The notes: a model not told the origin generated them from the letters alone. A DNA stretch of 11,332 nucleotides from Candidatus Igneacidithiobacillus taiwanensis (GCA_002341825.1 DDOU01000018.1:10211-21542); one strand, 5' to 3'. Shown: positions 1 to 7,056, counted from the stretch's first letter. Numbers and translations: made by a program.

Positions 1-285
1 CGCGAAGAAGACATCGAACAGGCGTCGCGATCGCTCAAGGCTATGGCTCACCCTCTCCGGCTCAAGGTGCTTTGCATTTTGGGTTCCGACGAATTGAGTG
101 TGCAGGATATCGTTGCTGCCGTGGGGACCACCCAGAGCAACATTTCTCAGCATCTTGCCATTCTGCGCGAGAAGGACATTCTCAAGGCGCGCAAGGACGC
201 CAACAAGGTGTACTACCGGGTGGGGGATCCGCGCACGCTACGGCTGATCTCGATGATGAGTGAGGTGTTCTGCAGCATCCACTAA
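1..285 (+). CDS. ArsR-family repressor, BigR/SqrR/YgaV-like (5' end outside window)
   Basis: This is a winged helix-turn-helix repressor of the ArsR/SmtB family, a cytoplasmic DNA-binding dimer. The reading frame is open from the first base, and residues before the internal Met at 43 (…ASRSLKAMAHPLRL) match the family's first helix, so the true start lies upstream; 94 residues are visible. The winged-helix core runs from the ELSVQDI segment through SNISQHLAILR (recognition helix) to the NKVYYRV wing. Two cysteines are visible, codons 73-75 (in LKVLCIL) and 271-273 (in EVFCSIH). Their spacing of 66 residues equals that of the sulfane-sulfur sensing Cys42/Cys108 pair of Xylella BigR as I recall that sequence. 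The classical metal-binding CxC motif of ArsR/SmtB is not seen. It lies just upstream of the efflux operon and probably represses it. The family call is firm; the sulfur-sensing role is inference from residue positions. Confidence 0.9.
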   Translation, partial: REEDIEQASRSLKAMAHPLRLKVLCILGSDELSVQDIVAAVGTTQSNISQHLAILREKDILKARKDANKVYYRVGDPRTLRLISMMSEVFCSIH

Positions 286-291
286 TCCGCG

Positions 292-320
292 TTGTCAGTA
301 TCGTAATATCATAATATACT
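292..320 (+). promoter_or_regulatory. Predicted sigma70 promoter of the efflux/thiol operon
   Basis: The -35 box TTGTCA (292-297) and -10 box TATACT (315-320) each differ from consensus at one position and are separated by exactly 17 bp. Transcription would start near 326-328, about 68 bases before the tolC-like ATG. It lies immediately after the repressor stop codon, so the efflux operon can be transcribed independently of the repressor gene. No experimental start site is known. Confidence 0.65.
297..320. promoter_or_regulatory. Candidate repressor operator: AT-rich imperfect palindrome over spacer and -10
   Basis: The outer arms AGTAT (297-301) and ATACT (316-320) are a perfect inverted repeat. 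Between them, TA/TA (304-305 with 312-313) and the central AT (308-309) also pair, giving a 24-bp imperfect dyad. It also contains two TAATAT direct repeats (304-309, 312-317) 8 bp apart. The dyad covers the promoter spacer and ends on the last base of the -10 box, where a bound ArsR dimer would block RNA polymerase. BigR-type repressors are known to bind AT-rich palindromes at promoters. Assignment to the adjacent regulator is inference. Confidence 0.5.
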
Positions 321-329
321 AATTCTCTT

Positions 330-347
330 GAGCGCCCTGAGGCGCTC
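330..347 (+). other. GC-rich stem-loop in the operon leader
   Basis: A perfect 7-bp stem, GAGCGCC (330-336) with GGCGCTC (341-347), closes a CTGA loop. The following bases to 358 are pyrimidine-rich with a run of four T, but not a clean U tract. It begins only a few bases after the predicted start site. It could be a weak terminator for repressor-gene transcripts or a 5' stabilising hairpin of the efflux mRNA; the sequence does not decide. Confidence 0.5.
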
Positions 348-353
348 TCTGCT

Positions 354-373
354 CTTTTGACACCGATCAAAAG
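354..373. other. Second inverted repeat upstream of the tolC-like ribosome binding site
   Basis: The arms CTTTTGA (354-360) and TCAAAAG (367-373) are a perfect 7-bp inverted repeat around a 6-base centre. It lies between the GC-rich hairpin and the Shine-Dalgarno sequence (AAGAGGAG, 377-384). It could be a second protein-binding site or an RNA hairpin next to the ribosome binding site. Function is unknown. Confidence 0.4.
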
Positions 374-394
374 TTCAAGAGGAGTCGTCATCGC

Positions 395-1801
395 ATGAAC
401 CGCCGAAGTTCTTGGGGTATCGCTGCCGCCGTCTGGTTTGCCGTTGGCGCGGCGCCGAGCGCCTATGCCATCGATTTTGCACAGTGTGTCCACGACGCCC
501 AGCGCCGCAACCCAGAAGCCCTGCTGGCCGAGGCCCAGGCCGCCGAGGCCAAGGGGGCGGTCAGCGCCGCACAAGGACATTTGCTGCCCAAGCTCTCGGC
601 GAGTTTTTCCGGGGCGCAATCCAACAACGCGCTCACGGTCTTTGGTATGAAGTTGTCGCAGCGGGTCGCCACCTTCAACGACTTTGGTGCTGGTCAATTC
701 AATCCCACCAATCCCAGCTCTCTATATACGGCCCCTAACAATCTCGATCATCCCGGTGGCTATCACAATCTTGGTACGGAGATTTCCCTCGCCATTCCCA
801 TTTGGAATGGCGGCGCGGTGCGTGGCGGTATCGAAGAGGCCCAGGCCATGCTGCGGGCAGCCCAGGCCGGCGACCAATATGCCCAGCAAAAGCTGACCTT
901 TACCGTCCTTCAGGCCTACGATGGGCTGATTGCCACCAAGGCCGCTCAAGAGGTTGCCGAAAAGGCGCTGCATGCCGCGGATGCCTATGTGCAGACGACA
1001 CGGCAGCTACTGACGCAGGGAGTGGTGGTCAAGAGCGATTTACTCTCGGCCGAGGTGCACCAAGAAGAGGCAGCGTTGGCCTTGCAAGAGGCCAAAAATG
1101 CCGTTGCCAATGCCCGTGCCAATCTCGCGCTGCTCATCGGCAAGCCCATCTCCACCCCTTTGCAGGTGGAAGCACCGGTAGAGCCGCCTTTGCCCGCTGG
1201 TGATGCGACTGCCCTGGAGCAAGAGGCGCTGGCGCAAAATCCGGCGATCCGTGCCCTGCAGGAAAAGGTCCATGCCGCGCGCGCGGGGATCGGGGTTGCG
1301 CGTGCCGCCTATCTGCCGCACGTCAACGCCATGGCCAAGCAGGAATGGAACGGCACGAGTCTGGGTAATGCCGCGCCCTCCTATACCGTGGGCGGCCAAA
1401 TCCAATGGAACCTGCTCGATTTTTCACGTTCCGGGGAAATGGATGCGGCCCAGGCCAAGGTGCAGGCTGCCCTTGCAGATCTACAAAAGGCACAGGATCA
1501 AACCCGGCTGACAGTGCAGAAGACCGTCTTGGCGGCGCAATTGGCAGCGCAACGGGTCAAGACGCGGGAGCTTGCCGTGCGTCAAAGCGAAGAAGCGCAG
1601 CGCTTGCTGCGCCTGCGCTATCAAAACGGTGTCGAGACGCTGACCGCGCTATTGCAGGGCCAAGCCGCCCTGGACCATGCCCGGGCGGAGTTGGTGCAGG
1701 CGCGTTACCAAGAAGCAATCGAACGGGGAGCCCTCTGGCTCGCCCTCGGAAAGATGGATTTGCAAACGCTCAGCAGAGCACCGTCGGGAGTAGGCCAGTG
1801 A
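395..1801 (+). CDS. TolC-family outer membrane efflux channel
   Basis: Outer membrane component of a tripartite efflux pump, forming the channel that carries substrate from periplasm to outside. The 468-residue product starts at ATG 395, preceded by AAGAGGAG. A Sec signal peptide is clear: MNRR, a hydrophobic core, and an AYA cleavage site after residue 25. The mature protein has the two-fold repeated OEP architecture: a long Ala/Gln/Glu-rich coiled-coil first half with a strand segment (GTEISLAIPIWNGG), repeated in the second half (QEWNGTSLGN, then QIQWNLLDFSRSGEMDAAQAKVQ). Length is normal for the family. It heads the operon, ahead of the fusion protein and pump genes, whereas many RND operons place the channel gene last or omit it. 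Its stop overlaps the next start by 4 bp. Substrate is unknown. Confidence 0.93.
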   Translation: MNRRSSWGIAAAVWFAVGAAPSAYAIDFAQCVHDAQRRNPEALLAEAQAAEAKGAVSAAQGHLLPKLSASFSGAQSNNALTVFGMKLSQRVATFNDFGAGQFNPTNPSSLYTAPNNLDHPGGYHNLGTEISLAIPIWNGGAVRGGIEEAQAMLRAAQAGDQYAQQKLTFTVLQAYDGLIATKAAQEVAEKALHAADAYVQTTRQLLTQGVVVKSDLLSAEVHQEEAALALQEAKNAVANARANLALLIGKPISTPLQVEAPVEPPLPAGDATALEQEALAQNPAIRALQEKVHAARAGIGVARAAYLPHVNAMAKQEWNGTSLGNAAPSYTVGGQIQWNLLDFSRSGEMDAAQAKVQAALADLQKAQDQTRLTVQKTVLAAQLAAQRVKTRELAVRQSEEAQRLLRLRYQNGVETLTALLQGQAALDHARAELVQARYQEAIERGALWLALGKMDLQTLSRAPSGVGQ

Positions 1802-2871
1802 AGAAGCAAATTCTTGCCATGAGTGTCGTTATTTCCCTGGGGCTTGCCGGTTGTGGGGAAAAGCCCCCCCACGCCGCAGCAGCGGCGCAGACGGTTGCCG
1901 CCCAGGTGATTACTCTCGCCGCCGGTCAGGCGCAAGGTTACGAGACCGTGCCTGGCACCGTTACCGCGAGCCAGGAGGTACAGCTTGGTTCGCGTCTCAG
2001 CGGTTACTTGCGCGGCTTGCAGGTCCATGTGGGTGAGCAGGTGCAGGCAGGCCAGTTGCTTTTTGAGGTCGATCCCGCCGAAGTCGATAGTCAGGTTGCT
2101 CAGGCGCAGGCTGGTTTGGCCCAGGCCGAAGCCAACTTTGATAATGCCCAATCCAACTACGAGCGTTTCAAAAAGTTGTACGATGCCCAAGCCATTCCGC
2201 AGAAGCAGTGGGATCAGGTACAAAGCCAATACGAAATGGCCAAGGCGCAAGTTGCCGCGGCGCGGGCCGGTACCGGCAGCGCCGCCGCACAACTGCGCTA
2301 CGCGCGGGTGCGGGCTCCATTCAGCGGTGTGATAACGCAAAAAATGCTGCAAAACGGTGCTTTGGTTGCCCCGGGCAATCCGGTATTGACCTTGGCCAAC
2401 CCGCAGCAACTGGAGGTGGAGTGCAGTGTTGGCGAACGTGCCTTTGCCCGCCTGCGCCCAGGTCAAGAGCTGCAGGTCGACAATGACGGCAAGACCATAA
2501 CCGCTACCGTGCGCGATTTGGTGCCGGTCTCCGACCCCATGACCCATAGCCATCTGGTCAAACTTAGCTTGCCGGCCAATAGCGGTTTGCAAGCCGGGTC
2601 CTTTGTGCAGGTGCAGGTGCCAGAGTCGGGCGCCACCGCCACTCTACGCATTCCGGCCCAGGCGCTCTTGCAGCGCGCTGGCATCCCGGGGGTCTTTGTC
2701 GTCAACCAGCAAGGGGTGGCAGAGTACCGCATGGTCCGTCCCGGACATGTTTCCGATGGAAAAGTTGACATCCTCTCTGGCCTGGCGCCGGGGGAGCGGA
2801 TCGTGGTGACGCAGCTCGATGCCGTCAACAACGGTGATCGTATCGTTTCGGTTGGAGCTGCACATGGCTGA
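1798..2871 (+). CDS. RND efflux membrane fusion protein (HlyD/AcrA family lipoprotein)
   Basis: Periplasmic adaptor linking the RND pump to the TolC-like channel. I choose GTG 1798 as start: it overlaps the upstream stop (GTGA), has GGGAG at 1786-1790, and gives a proper lipoprotein signal, MKKQ, a hydrophobic core and the lipobox LAGC with Cys19. The frame is open much further upstream, but that part is antisense-quality shadow inside the tolC-like gene. The 357-residue product shows a lipoyl half-motif around residues 62-92 (LSGYLRGLQVHVGEQVQAGQ), an alpha-helical hairpin at roughly 95-165 rich in Gln/Ala, the second lipoyl half (RVRAPFSGVITQKM, 170-183), then beta-barrel and membrane-proximal domains (AGSFVQVQVP; PGERIVVTQLD). 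The hairpin is fairly short. Family membership is certain; substrate is not. Confidence 0.93.
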   Translation: MKKQILAMSVVISLGLAGCGEKPPHAAAAAQTVAAQVITLAAGQAQGYETVPGTVTASQEVQLGSRLSGYLRGLQVHVGEQVQAGQLLFEVDPAEVDSQVAQAQAGLAQAEANFDNAQSNYERFKKLYDAQAIPQKQWDQVQSQYEMAKAQVAAARAGTGSAAAQLRYARVRAPFSGVITQKMLQNGALVAPGNPVLTLANPQQLEVECSVGERAFARLRPGQELQVDNDGKTITATVRDLVPVSDPMTHSHLVKLSLPANSGLQAGSFVQVQVPESGATATLRIPAQALLQRAGIPGVFVVNQQGVAEYRMVRPGHVSDGKVDILSGLAPGERIVVTQLDAVNNGDRIVSVGAAHG

Positions 2872-5800
2872 TCTGCAGCAGAAGATGAATCTGGCCGGGC
2901 GCCTGGCCAGCGGATTTTATCGTTCCAAGATCACCGTCTTGATCATGCTCGCCATTGCCCTGTTCGGCGCGATGGCAGTACTAGTGACGCCACGGCTGTA
3001 TAACCCAGAAATCGTCGTGCCGGCGGCGGAGATTTTCGTGATGCGTCCGGGTTCCAACAGCGAGGAGGTGCATAATCTGGTGGTGCGTCCCCTCGAGGCG
3101 CTCATGGCATCGCTACCGGGGGTGCATCATACCTATGGCTACGCCGAGAATGATGTTGGTATCGTTACGGTGCAGTTTCAGGTGGGCGCCAACGAAGAAA
3201 AGAGTCTGCTCGAGGTCTACAACCAGCTCAGCCGCAATATCGACCGCATGCCGCCGGGCACCATGCAACCCCTGGTCAAATCGATCGGCATCAACGATGT
3301 CCCCATTCTCGATGTGACGCTGAGCTCCGATCGCTACAACCAAGTGCAATTACGCTCCATTGCCCTGCGGGTCATGGATCAGCTGCAAAATGTACCCGAC
3401 GTTGCCAATGCCGAGATCATCGGTGGAGCCCGCCGGGCAGTGAATATTTGGATCGATCCCGGCAAGTTGGCGAGCAGCGGCGTGGGTCTCGACCAATTGC
3501 GCAAGGCTCTGCAAGGCAGCAATCTGATTTTGCCGGCTGGTCATCTGGTGGCCAACAATCGCCATATCCCCCTACGGGTGGATGCTGCCCTGGGCGGGGC
3601 CGAGGGGGTGGGGAATGTGATCATCGGTAGCCATAATGGTCGGCCGATCTTTCTCCGCGACGTGGCAACCGTGGAAGAGGGGGCGGCGGAGACCGACACC
3701 TTGGTTACCGATAATACTGGCCCTGCCAATCGCTTGGGGCTACCGGCAGGGTCCAGCATGCCGGCGGTTACCATTACCCTGGCCAAACGCCCCGGTACCA
3801 ATGCCGTGGTGGTTGCCGATGCCCTCAAGGCCAAATTGGAACGTCTGGAGGCCGAGGCCATTCCCCAGGGGGTGCATGTTTCCATCACCCGCGATTACGG
3901 CGCTCGTGCCAACGATGCGGTCAGTACGCTGTTTGAGCATCTTAGTATTGCAGTCGCGGTGGTCGCCGTCATCCTCCTGATTTTCTTGGGGTGGCGAGAG
4001 GCGGGGATCGTCATCCTCACGGTGCCTCTGACCCTTGGCGTGGTGCTCGGCATCGGCTGGCTCTTGGGCCAGACCATCAACCGCATCACCTTGTTTGCAC
4101 TGATTCTTTCCCTGGGTTTGTTGGTGGATGGCGGTATCGTCGTCATTGAGAACATTCATCGCCATCTCAGCCATGGCGGTGGCGGGCGCTCCTTTGCCGA
4201 CAAGGTCGTCATGGCAACCAATGAAATCGGCAATCCGACCAACATCGCTACCCTGGCGGTGATTTTGGCCTTTGTGCCGATGGCTTTCGTAACCGGCATG
4301 ATGGGACCGTTCATGCTGCCGATTCCGATCTTCGTGCCCATTGCCATGATCGCCTCGGTACTCCTGGCTTACACCGTGGTGCCTTGGGGCGCCTATCGCT
4401 TTTTGCGCGGCAAGGCCGAGCGCCACGCGAGCCAGGCGCATGCTACAGACGACGCCGGTAGCCAACGCGATTTTTTGCAGCGTGGGTATCTGCGCGTTTT
4501 TACCCCCTTGCTGCAGTCCGGCAAGCGCCGCAACTTTTTCTTTATCATCGTCGTTCTCTTGCTCCTCTTGGCCATGCTCATGCCGGCTTGGCAGTTCGTG
4601 CGCCCTTCGGGAATGAATGGCCCCCTGAGCCCATTGGGCGTCAACGTCAAGATGTTGCCCGCGGGGAATGTCAGCGACTTCATGATCCAAGTCGATACCC
4701 CGGCGGGTACGGCCTTGGCGGAAACTGGTCGCGTAGTGCAGGACGTGGGACAAGTCTTGGCCCAGAATCCTTACGTCGAAAATTTCCAGAATTACGTCGG
4801 CCGTTCGGCACCAGTAGACTTTGCCGGTTTGGTGCGTGGCGACATGATGCGGGAAGGCAGCAACTACGCCCAAATTCAGGTCAATTTGGTGCCCCGTGAG
4901 CAGCGACCCATGTCGCACCAGGTGGCAGTAGAGATCTACCGAAAGATTGCGCTCTTGCAGCAACGTTTTCCGGGCACGGTGATCAAACTCTTCGAAGTGC
5001 CGCCGGGGCCGCCGGTGCGGGCGCAGGTAGTGGCCGAGCTCTACGGTCCCGACTATCAAAAGCTGCGCATCCTCGCTGGGCAGGTGGAAGAGCGCTTCCG
5101 CAAGATCTACGACATGATCAATGTCGACGACTCGGTCACCGGAACGGTGCCGGAATATCGCATTCGCGTGCGCAGCGACAAGGCGATGCTGGCAGGGGTG
5201 GCACCCGCCCAGGTGGCGGAATTGGTGCATGATTTCATTGCCGGCACCAAGATTGGTGCGGTGAGCGTGCCCTCGGCCCGGGAGCCCGTCGATATCATCC
5301 TGCGGGTACCCCCTGGTGATCGCGCCTGGAAGGCGCAGATTCTTGCCCTGCGTATCCGCAATCAGGCGGGGCAGGAAGTGCCTTTGTCGAGCATCGTCGA
5401 CATCGAGCGGACCGATCAGGCGAAGCCCATCCTCGATCGCGATCAGCACGACGTGGTCTATGTAACGGGTGATCTTCTCGGCTCCAGCCCGGTTTACGCC
5501 ACCTATACCCTCAACCATGAGCTCAACGGCAAGGTCCTCGATGGCGTACGCCTGAGCACGGGCAATCTCGGTTTCATGCCGGCACAGCCCCACGATATTA
5601 CCCATTACCAGATCCTCTGGGGCGGCGATATGCGGCTGACCTTGGATGTTTTCCGTGATCTTGGCGCTGCCTTCATCGTGGCGCTGGTTTTCATTTACTT
5701 GATGTTGGTAGCGTATTACCAGTCCTTCATCATGCCTATCATCGTCATGGGAGCCATTCCGTTGACCCTGGTTGGTGTCTTTCCTGGGCATTGGCTCCTG

Positions 5801-6151
5801 CAGACGCCTTTCAATGCCACCTCGATGATCGGCGTTATCGCCCTTGCCGGTGTGGTTGTTCGTAACTCACTGCTGCTCATTGACTTCATTGTCGAGTATC
5901 GGCGCGAGGGTTATTCCTTGGAGCAAGCGGTCTTGGAGGCGGGAGCCGTCCGTTTTCGGCCCATTTTGTTGACCGCCTTGGCGATCATGTTCGGCTCGGC
6001 AATCATGGTCACCGATCCAGTCTTTGGCGGGCTGGCGGTATCCTTGATTTTTGGCACCTTCGCCTCCACCATGTTGACGTTGATTGTGATTCCGCTGCTG
6101 TACTTCCTGTGGGAGCGGCATCTCGAGCGCAAAGCGCAAGGAGTTTCTTGA
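2864..6151 (+). CDS. RND efflux permease (AcrB-superfamily) with altered proton-relay residues
   Basis: Inner membrane proton-driven pump of the RND superfamily, 1095 residues (AcrB is about 1050). ATG 2864 is chosen because GGAG (2854-2857) lies 6 bases upstream and the N-terminus then matches the family; it overlaps the previous gene by 8 bp. Visible parts are TM1 (about 22-41), a first large periplasmic loop (NPEI… PGSNSEEVHNLVVRPLE…), TM2-TM6 (from about 362), a cytoplasmic linker rich in charged residues, TM7 (about 557), a second periplasmic loop, and TM8-TM12 (from about 933). In TM4 the usual Asp-Asp pair is VDGG: Asp422 is kept but the second acidic residue is Gly423. In TM10 the AcrB Lys940 position is Arg1000 (VVVRNSLLLIDF). 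It is not the heavy-metal CusA type by any motif I can see. Substrate is unknown; context suggests thiol or sulfur-related compounds, as inference only. Confidence 0.95.
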   Translation: MADLQQKMNLAGRLASGFYRSKITVLIMLAIALFGAMAVLVTPRLYNPEIVVPAAEIFVMRPGSNSEEVHNLVVRPLEALMASLPGVHHTYGYAENDVGIVTVQFQVGANEEKSLLEVYNQLSRNIDRMPPGTMQPLVKSIGINDVPILDVTLSSDRYNQVQLRSIALRVMDQLQNVPDVANAEIIGGARRAVNIWIDPGKLASSGVGLDQLRKALQGSNLILPAGHLVANNRHIPLRVDAALGGAEGVGNVIIGSHNGRPIFLRDVATVEEGAAETDTLVTDNTGPANRLGLPAGSSMPAVTITLAKRPGTNAVVVADALKAKLERLEAEAIPQGVHVSITRDYGARANDAVSTLFEHLSIAVAVVAVILLIFLGWREAGIVILTVPLTLGVVLGIGWLLGQTINRITLFALILSLGLLVDGGIVVIENIHRHLSHGGGGRSFADKVVMATNEIGNPTNIATLAVILAFVPMAFVTGMMGPFMLPIPIFVPIAMIASVLLAYTVVPWGAYRFLRGKAERHASQAHATDDAGSQRDFLQRGYLRVFTPLLQSGKRRNFFFIIVVLLLLLAMLMPAWQFVRPSGMNGPLSPLGVNVKMLPAGNVSDFMIQVDTPAGTALAETGRVVQDVGQVLAQNPYVENFQNYVGRSAPVDFAGLVRGDMMREGSNYAQIQVNLVPREQRPMSHQVAVEIYRKIALLQQRFPGTVIKLFEVPPGPPVRAQVVAELYGPDYQKLRILAGQVEERFRKIYDMINVDDSVTGTVPEYRIRVRSDKAMLAGVAPAQVAELVHDFIAGTKIGAVSVPSAREPVDIILRVPPGDRAWKAQILALRIRNQAGQEVPLSSIVDIERTDQAKPILDRDQHDVVYVTGDLLGSSPVYATYTLNHELNGKVLDGVRLSTGNLGFMPAQPHDITHYQILWGGDMRLTLDVFRDLGAAFIVALVFIYLMLVAYYQSFIMPIIVMGAIPLTLVGVFPGHWLLQTPFNATSMIGVIALAGVVVRNSLLLIDFIVEYRREGYSLEQAVLEAGAVRFRPILLTALAIMFGSAIMVTDPVFGGLAVSLIFGTFASTMLTLIVIPLLYFLWERHLERKAQGVS

Positions 6152-6152
6152 T

Positions 6153-6374
6153 ATGAACACGGAAAATTGGGTTCGCTTGGTGGCAGGGCTTTTTGTGATG
6201 CTCAGCGTTGCCTTGGGCGCTCCTTCCAGTCCTATTTTCGTCAGCGAGTGGTTTTTGGCCTTTACCCTTTTCGTGGGCTTTAATCTCTTCCAGAGTAGCC
6301 TTACGGGTTTGTGCCCGCTGATCAATATCTTACATCGATTGGGGGTGAGCGATGCCCCTAGCTGTCGGAGCTGA
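6153..6374 (+). CDS. DUF2892 (YgaP-type membrane domain) small protein
   Basis: A 73-residue inner membrane protein with two predicted hydrophobic helices (about 6-23 and 31-50), ending in the family-like TGLCPL (Cys54) and LHRLGV motifs. A second Cys is at 71 near the C-terminus. The start ATG 6153 lies 1 bp after the RND stop, with AAGGAG at 6138-6143. DUF2892 domains form the membrane part of E. coli YgaP, where they are fused to a rhodanese, and often occur beside BigR/YgaV-type repressors. Here the domain is a stand-alone gene, directly followed in the same frame by a rhodanese gene. The biochemical role is not established; it probably places sulfur-transfer chemistry at the membrane. 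Confidence 0.85.
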   Translation: MNTENWVRLVAGLFVMLSVALGAPSSPIFVSEWFLAFTLFVGFNLFQSSLTGLCPLINILHRLGVSDAPSCRS

Positions 6375-6377
6375 GCC

Positions 6378-6797
6378 GTGCATCTGGAAGCAGAATTGTC
6401 CTCCTATTGGCCCCTGTTGCTCGCGCTGCTGGCCGTTCTCATTTTGCTTTTCAAGGGGCCGCTGGCGCGTAAATTTGGCGGGGTGGAGGAGATCACGGCA
6501 GAACGGGCGGTGCAGCTGATCAATCAGCATGATGCGGTGGTGATCGATGTGCGCGAGCAGCACGAGTGGTCGCGGGGGCACTTACCCATGGCCCGGCACA
6601 TTCCTGTCGGCCAACTCAACAAGTATTTGAAAGACCTAGAAAAGCATCAAGAGCATCATGTCATCTGCCAGTGCGCGAGCGGTATGCGCTCGGCGCGGGC
6701 GGCCTCGCAGCTGCGCAAGGCGGGCTTCCAGAAGGTGTATAGCCTGAAAGGAGGCATCCAGGCTTGGCGCGGCGCGGGCCTCCCGGTCGAGAAATAG
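6378..6797 (+). CDS. Membrane-anchored single-domain rhodanese (sulfurtransferase)
   Basis: Transfers sulfane sulfur to thiols through a cysteine persulfide. GTG 6378 is used as start: GGAG at 6367-6370 is 7 bases away, and the next Met (residue 71) would cut the domain. The 139-residue protein has one N-terminal transmembrane helix (about 11-26, YWPLLLALLAVLILLF), then a rhodanese domain at about 37-139: VVIDVREQHEWSRGHLPMARHIP, the active-site loop CASGMRS with catalytic Cys99, and the C-terminal GGIQAWRGAGLPV. Cys97 makes a CQC pair with the catalytic residue. With one TM helix the rhodanese domain is probably cytoplasmic. It lies in the same frame as the preceding DUF2892 gene, separated by one TGA and one codon. 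Partners could be glutathione and the following glutaredoxin and thioredoxin. Confidence 0.92.
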   Translation: MHLEAELSSYWPLLLALLAVLILLFKGPLARKFGGVEEITAERAVQLINQHDAVVIDVREQHEWSRGHLPMARHIPVGQLNKYLKDLEKHQEHHVICQCASGMRSARAASQLRKAGFQKVYSLKGGIQAWRGAGLPVEK

Positions 6798-6798
6798 C

Positions 6799-7056
6799 AT
6801 GGCTACCATCGTGGTCTATGCTACCCACGCCTGCGGTTACTGCCGGCGAGCGCTAGCACTTTTGCAGCAAAAACAGGTACAGGCAGAAATCATCTGGGTC
6901 GACCAAGAGCCGCAAAGGCGTCCGGAAATGATTCAGCGCGCGCATGGGCGCCGCACCGTACCGCAAATTTTCATTGGTGCGCGGCACATTGGTGGTTGCG
7001 ACGATCTCTACGCCCTCGATCGGCGTGGTGAATTGGATCCCCTGCTGCGCGACTGA
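6799..7056 (+). CDS. Glutaredoxin (GrxC-like, CGYC active site)
   Basis: Small cytoplasmic glutathione-dependent oxidoreductase of 85 residues, the normal size of a bacterial Grx3. The active site is Cys12-Gly-Tyr-Cys15, where most GrxC proteins have CPYC. The cis-Pro segment TVPQIFI (53-59) and the GGCDDL motif (65-70), both used for glutathione binding, are intact. The ATG is 1 bp after the rhodanese stop, and only a weak GAG-containing ribosome site precedes it, so translation is probably coupled to the rhodanese gene. CGYC glutaredoxins in plants can bind a [2Fe-2S] cluster; whether this one does is unknown. In this operon it may reduce glutathione persulfide or mixed disulfides made by the rhodanese. 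Confidence 0.93.
   Translation: MATIVVYATHACGYCRRALALLQQKQVQAEIIWVDQEPQRRPEMIQRAHGRRTVPQIFIGARHIGGCDDLYALDRRGELDPLLRD

Noticed and set aside
1..285. Arsenic resistance interpretation of the ArsR-family gene
   Set aside because: No arsB, arsC or acr3 gene is nearby and the typical metal-binding CxC of ArsR is not visible; the cysteine pair fits the BigR/SqrR pattern instead.
357..362. Perfect TTGACA as a second -35 box
   Set aside because: No -10-like hexamer lies 16-18 bp downstream (380-385 is AGGAGT, part of the ribosome site), and it is better explained as part of the inverted repeat at 354-373.
1405..1797. Upstream extension of the membrane fusion protein frame
   Set aside because: It lies inside the tolC-like gene, has no family similarity, and would bury a clear lipoprotein signal that begins at GTG 1798.
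2819..2863. Earlier ATG for the RND permease
   Set aside because: ATG 2864 has a well-spaced GGAG and a family-like N-terminus; the earlier start would overlap the preceding gene by 53 bp.
3740..5791. Open frame of 683 codons on the minus strand
   Set aside because: It is fully antisense to the RND permease gene, has a His/Asp/Arg-rich composition with no recognisable domain, and follows from the codon bias of the plus strand. The same applies to minus-strand frames at 182-697, 1705-2592, 5867-6325 and 9032-9568.
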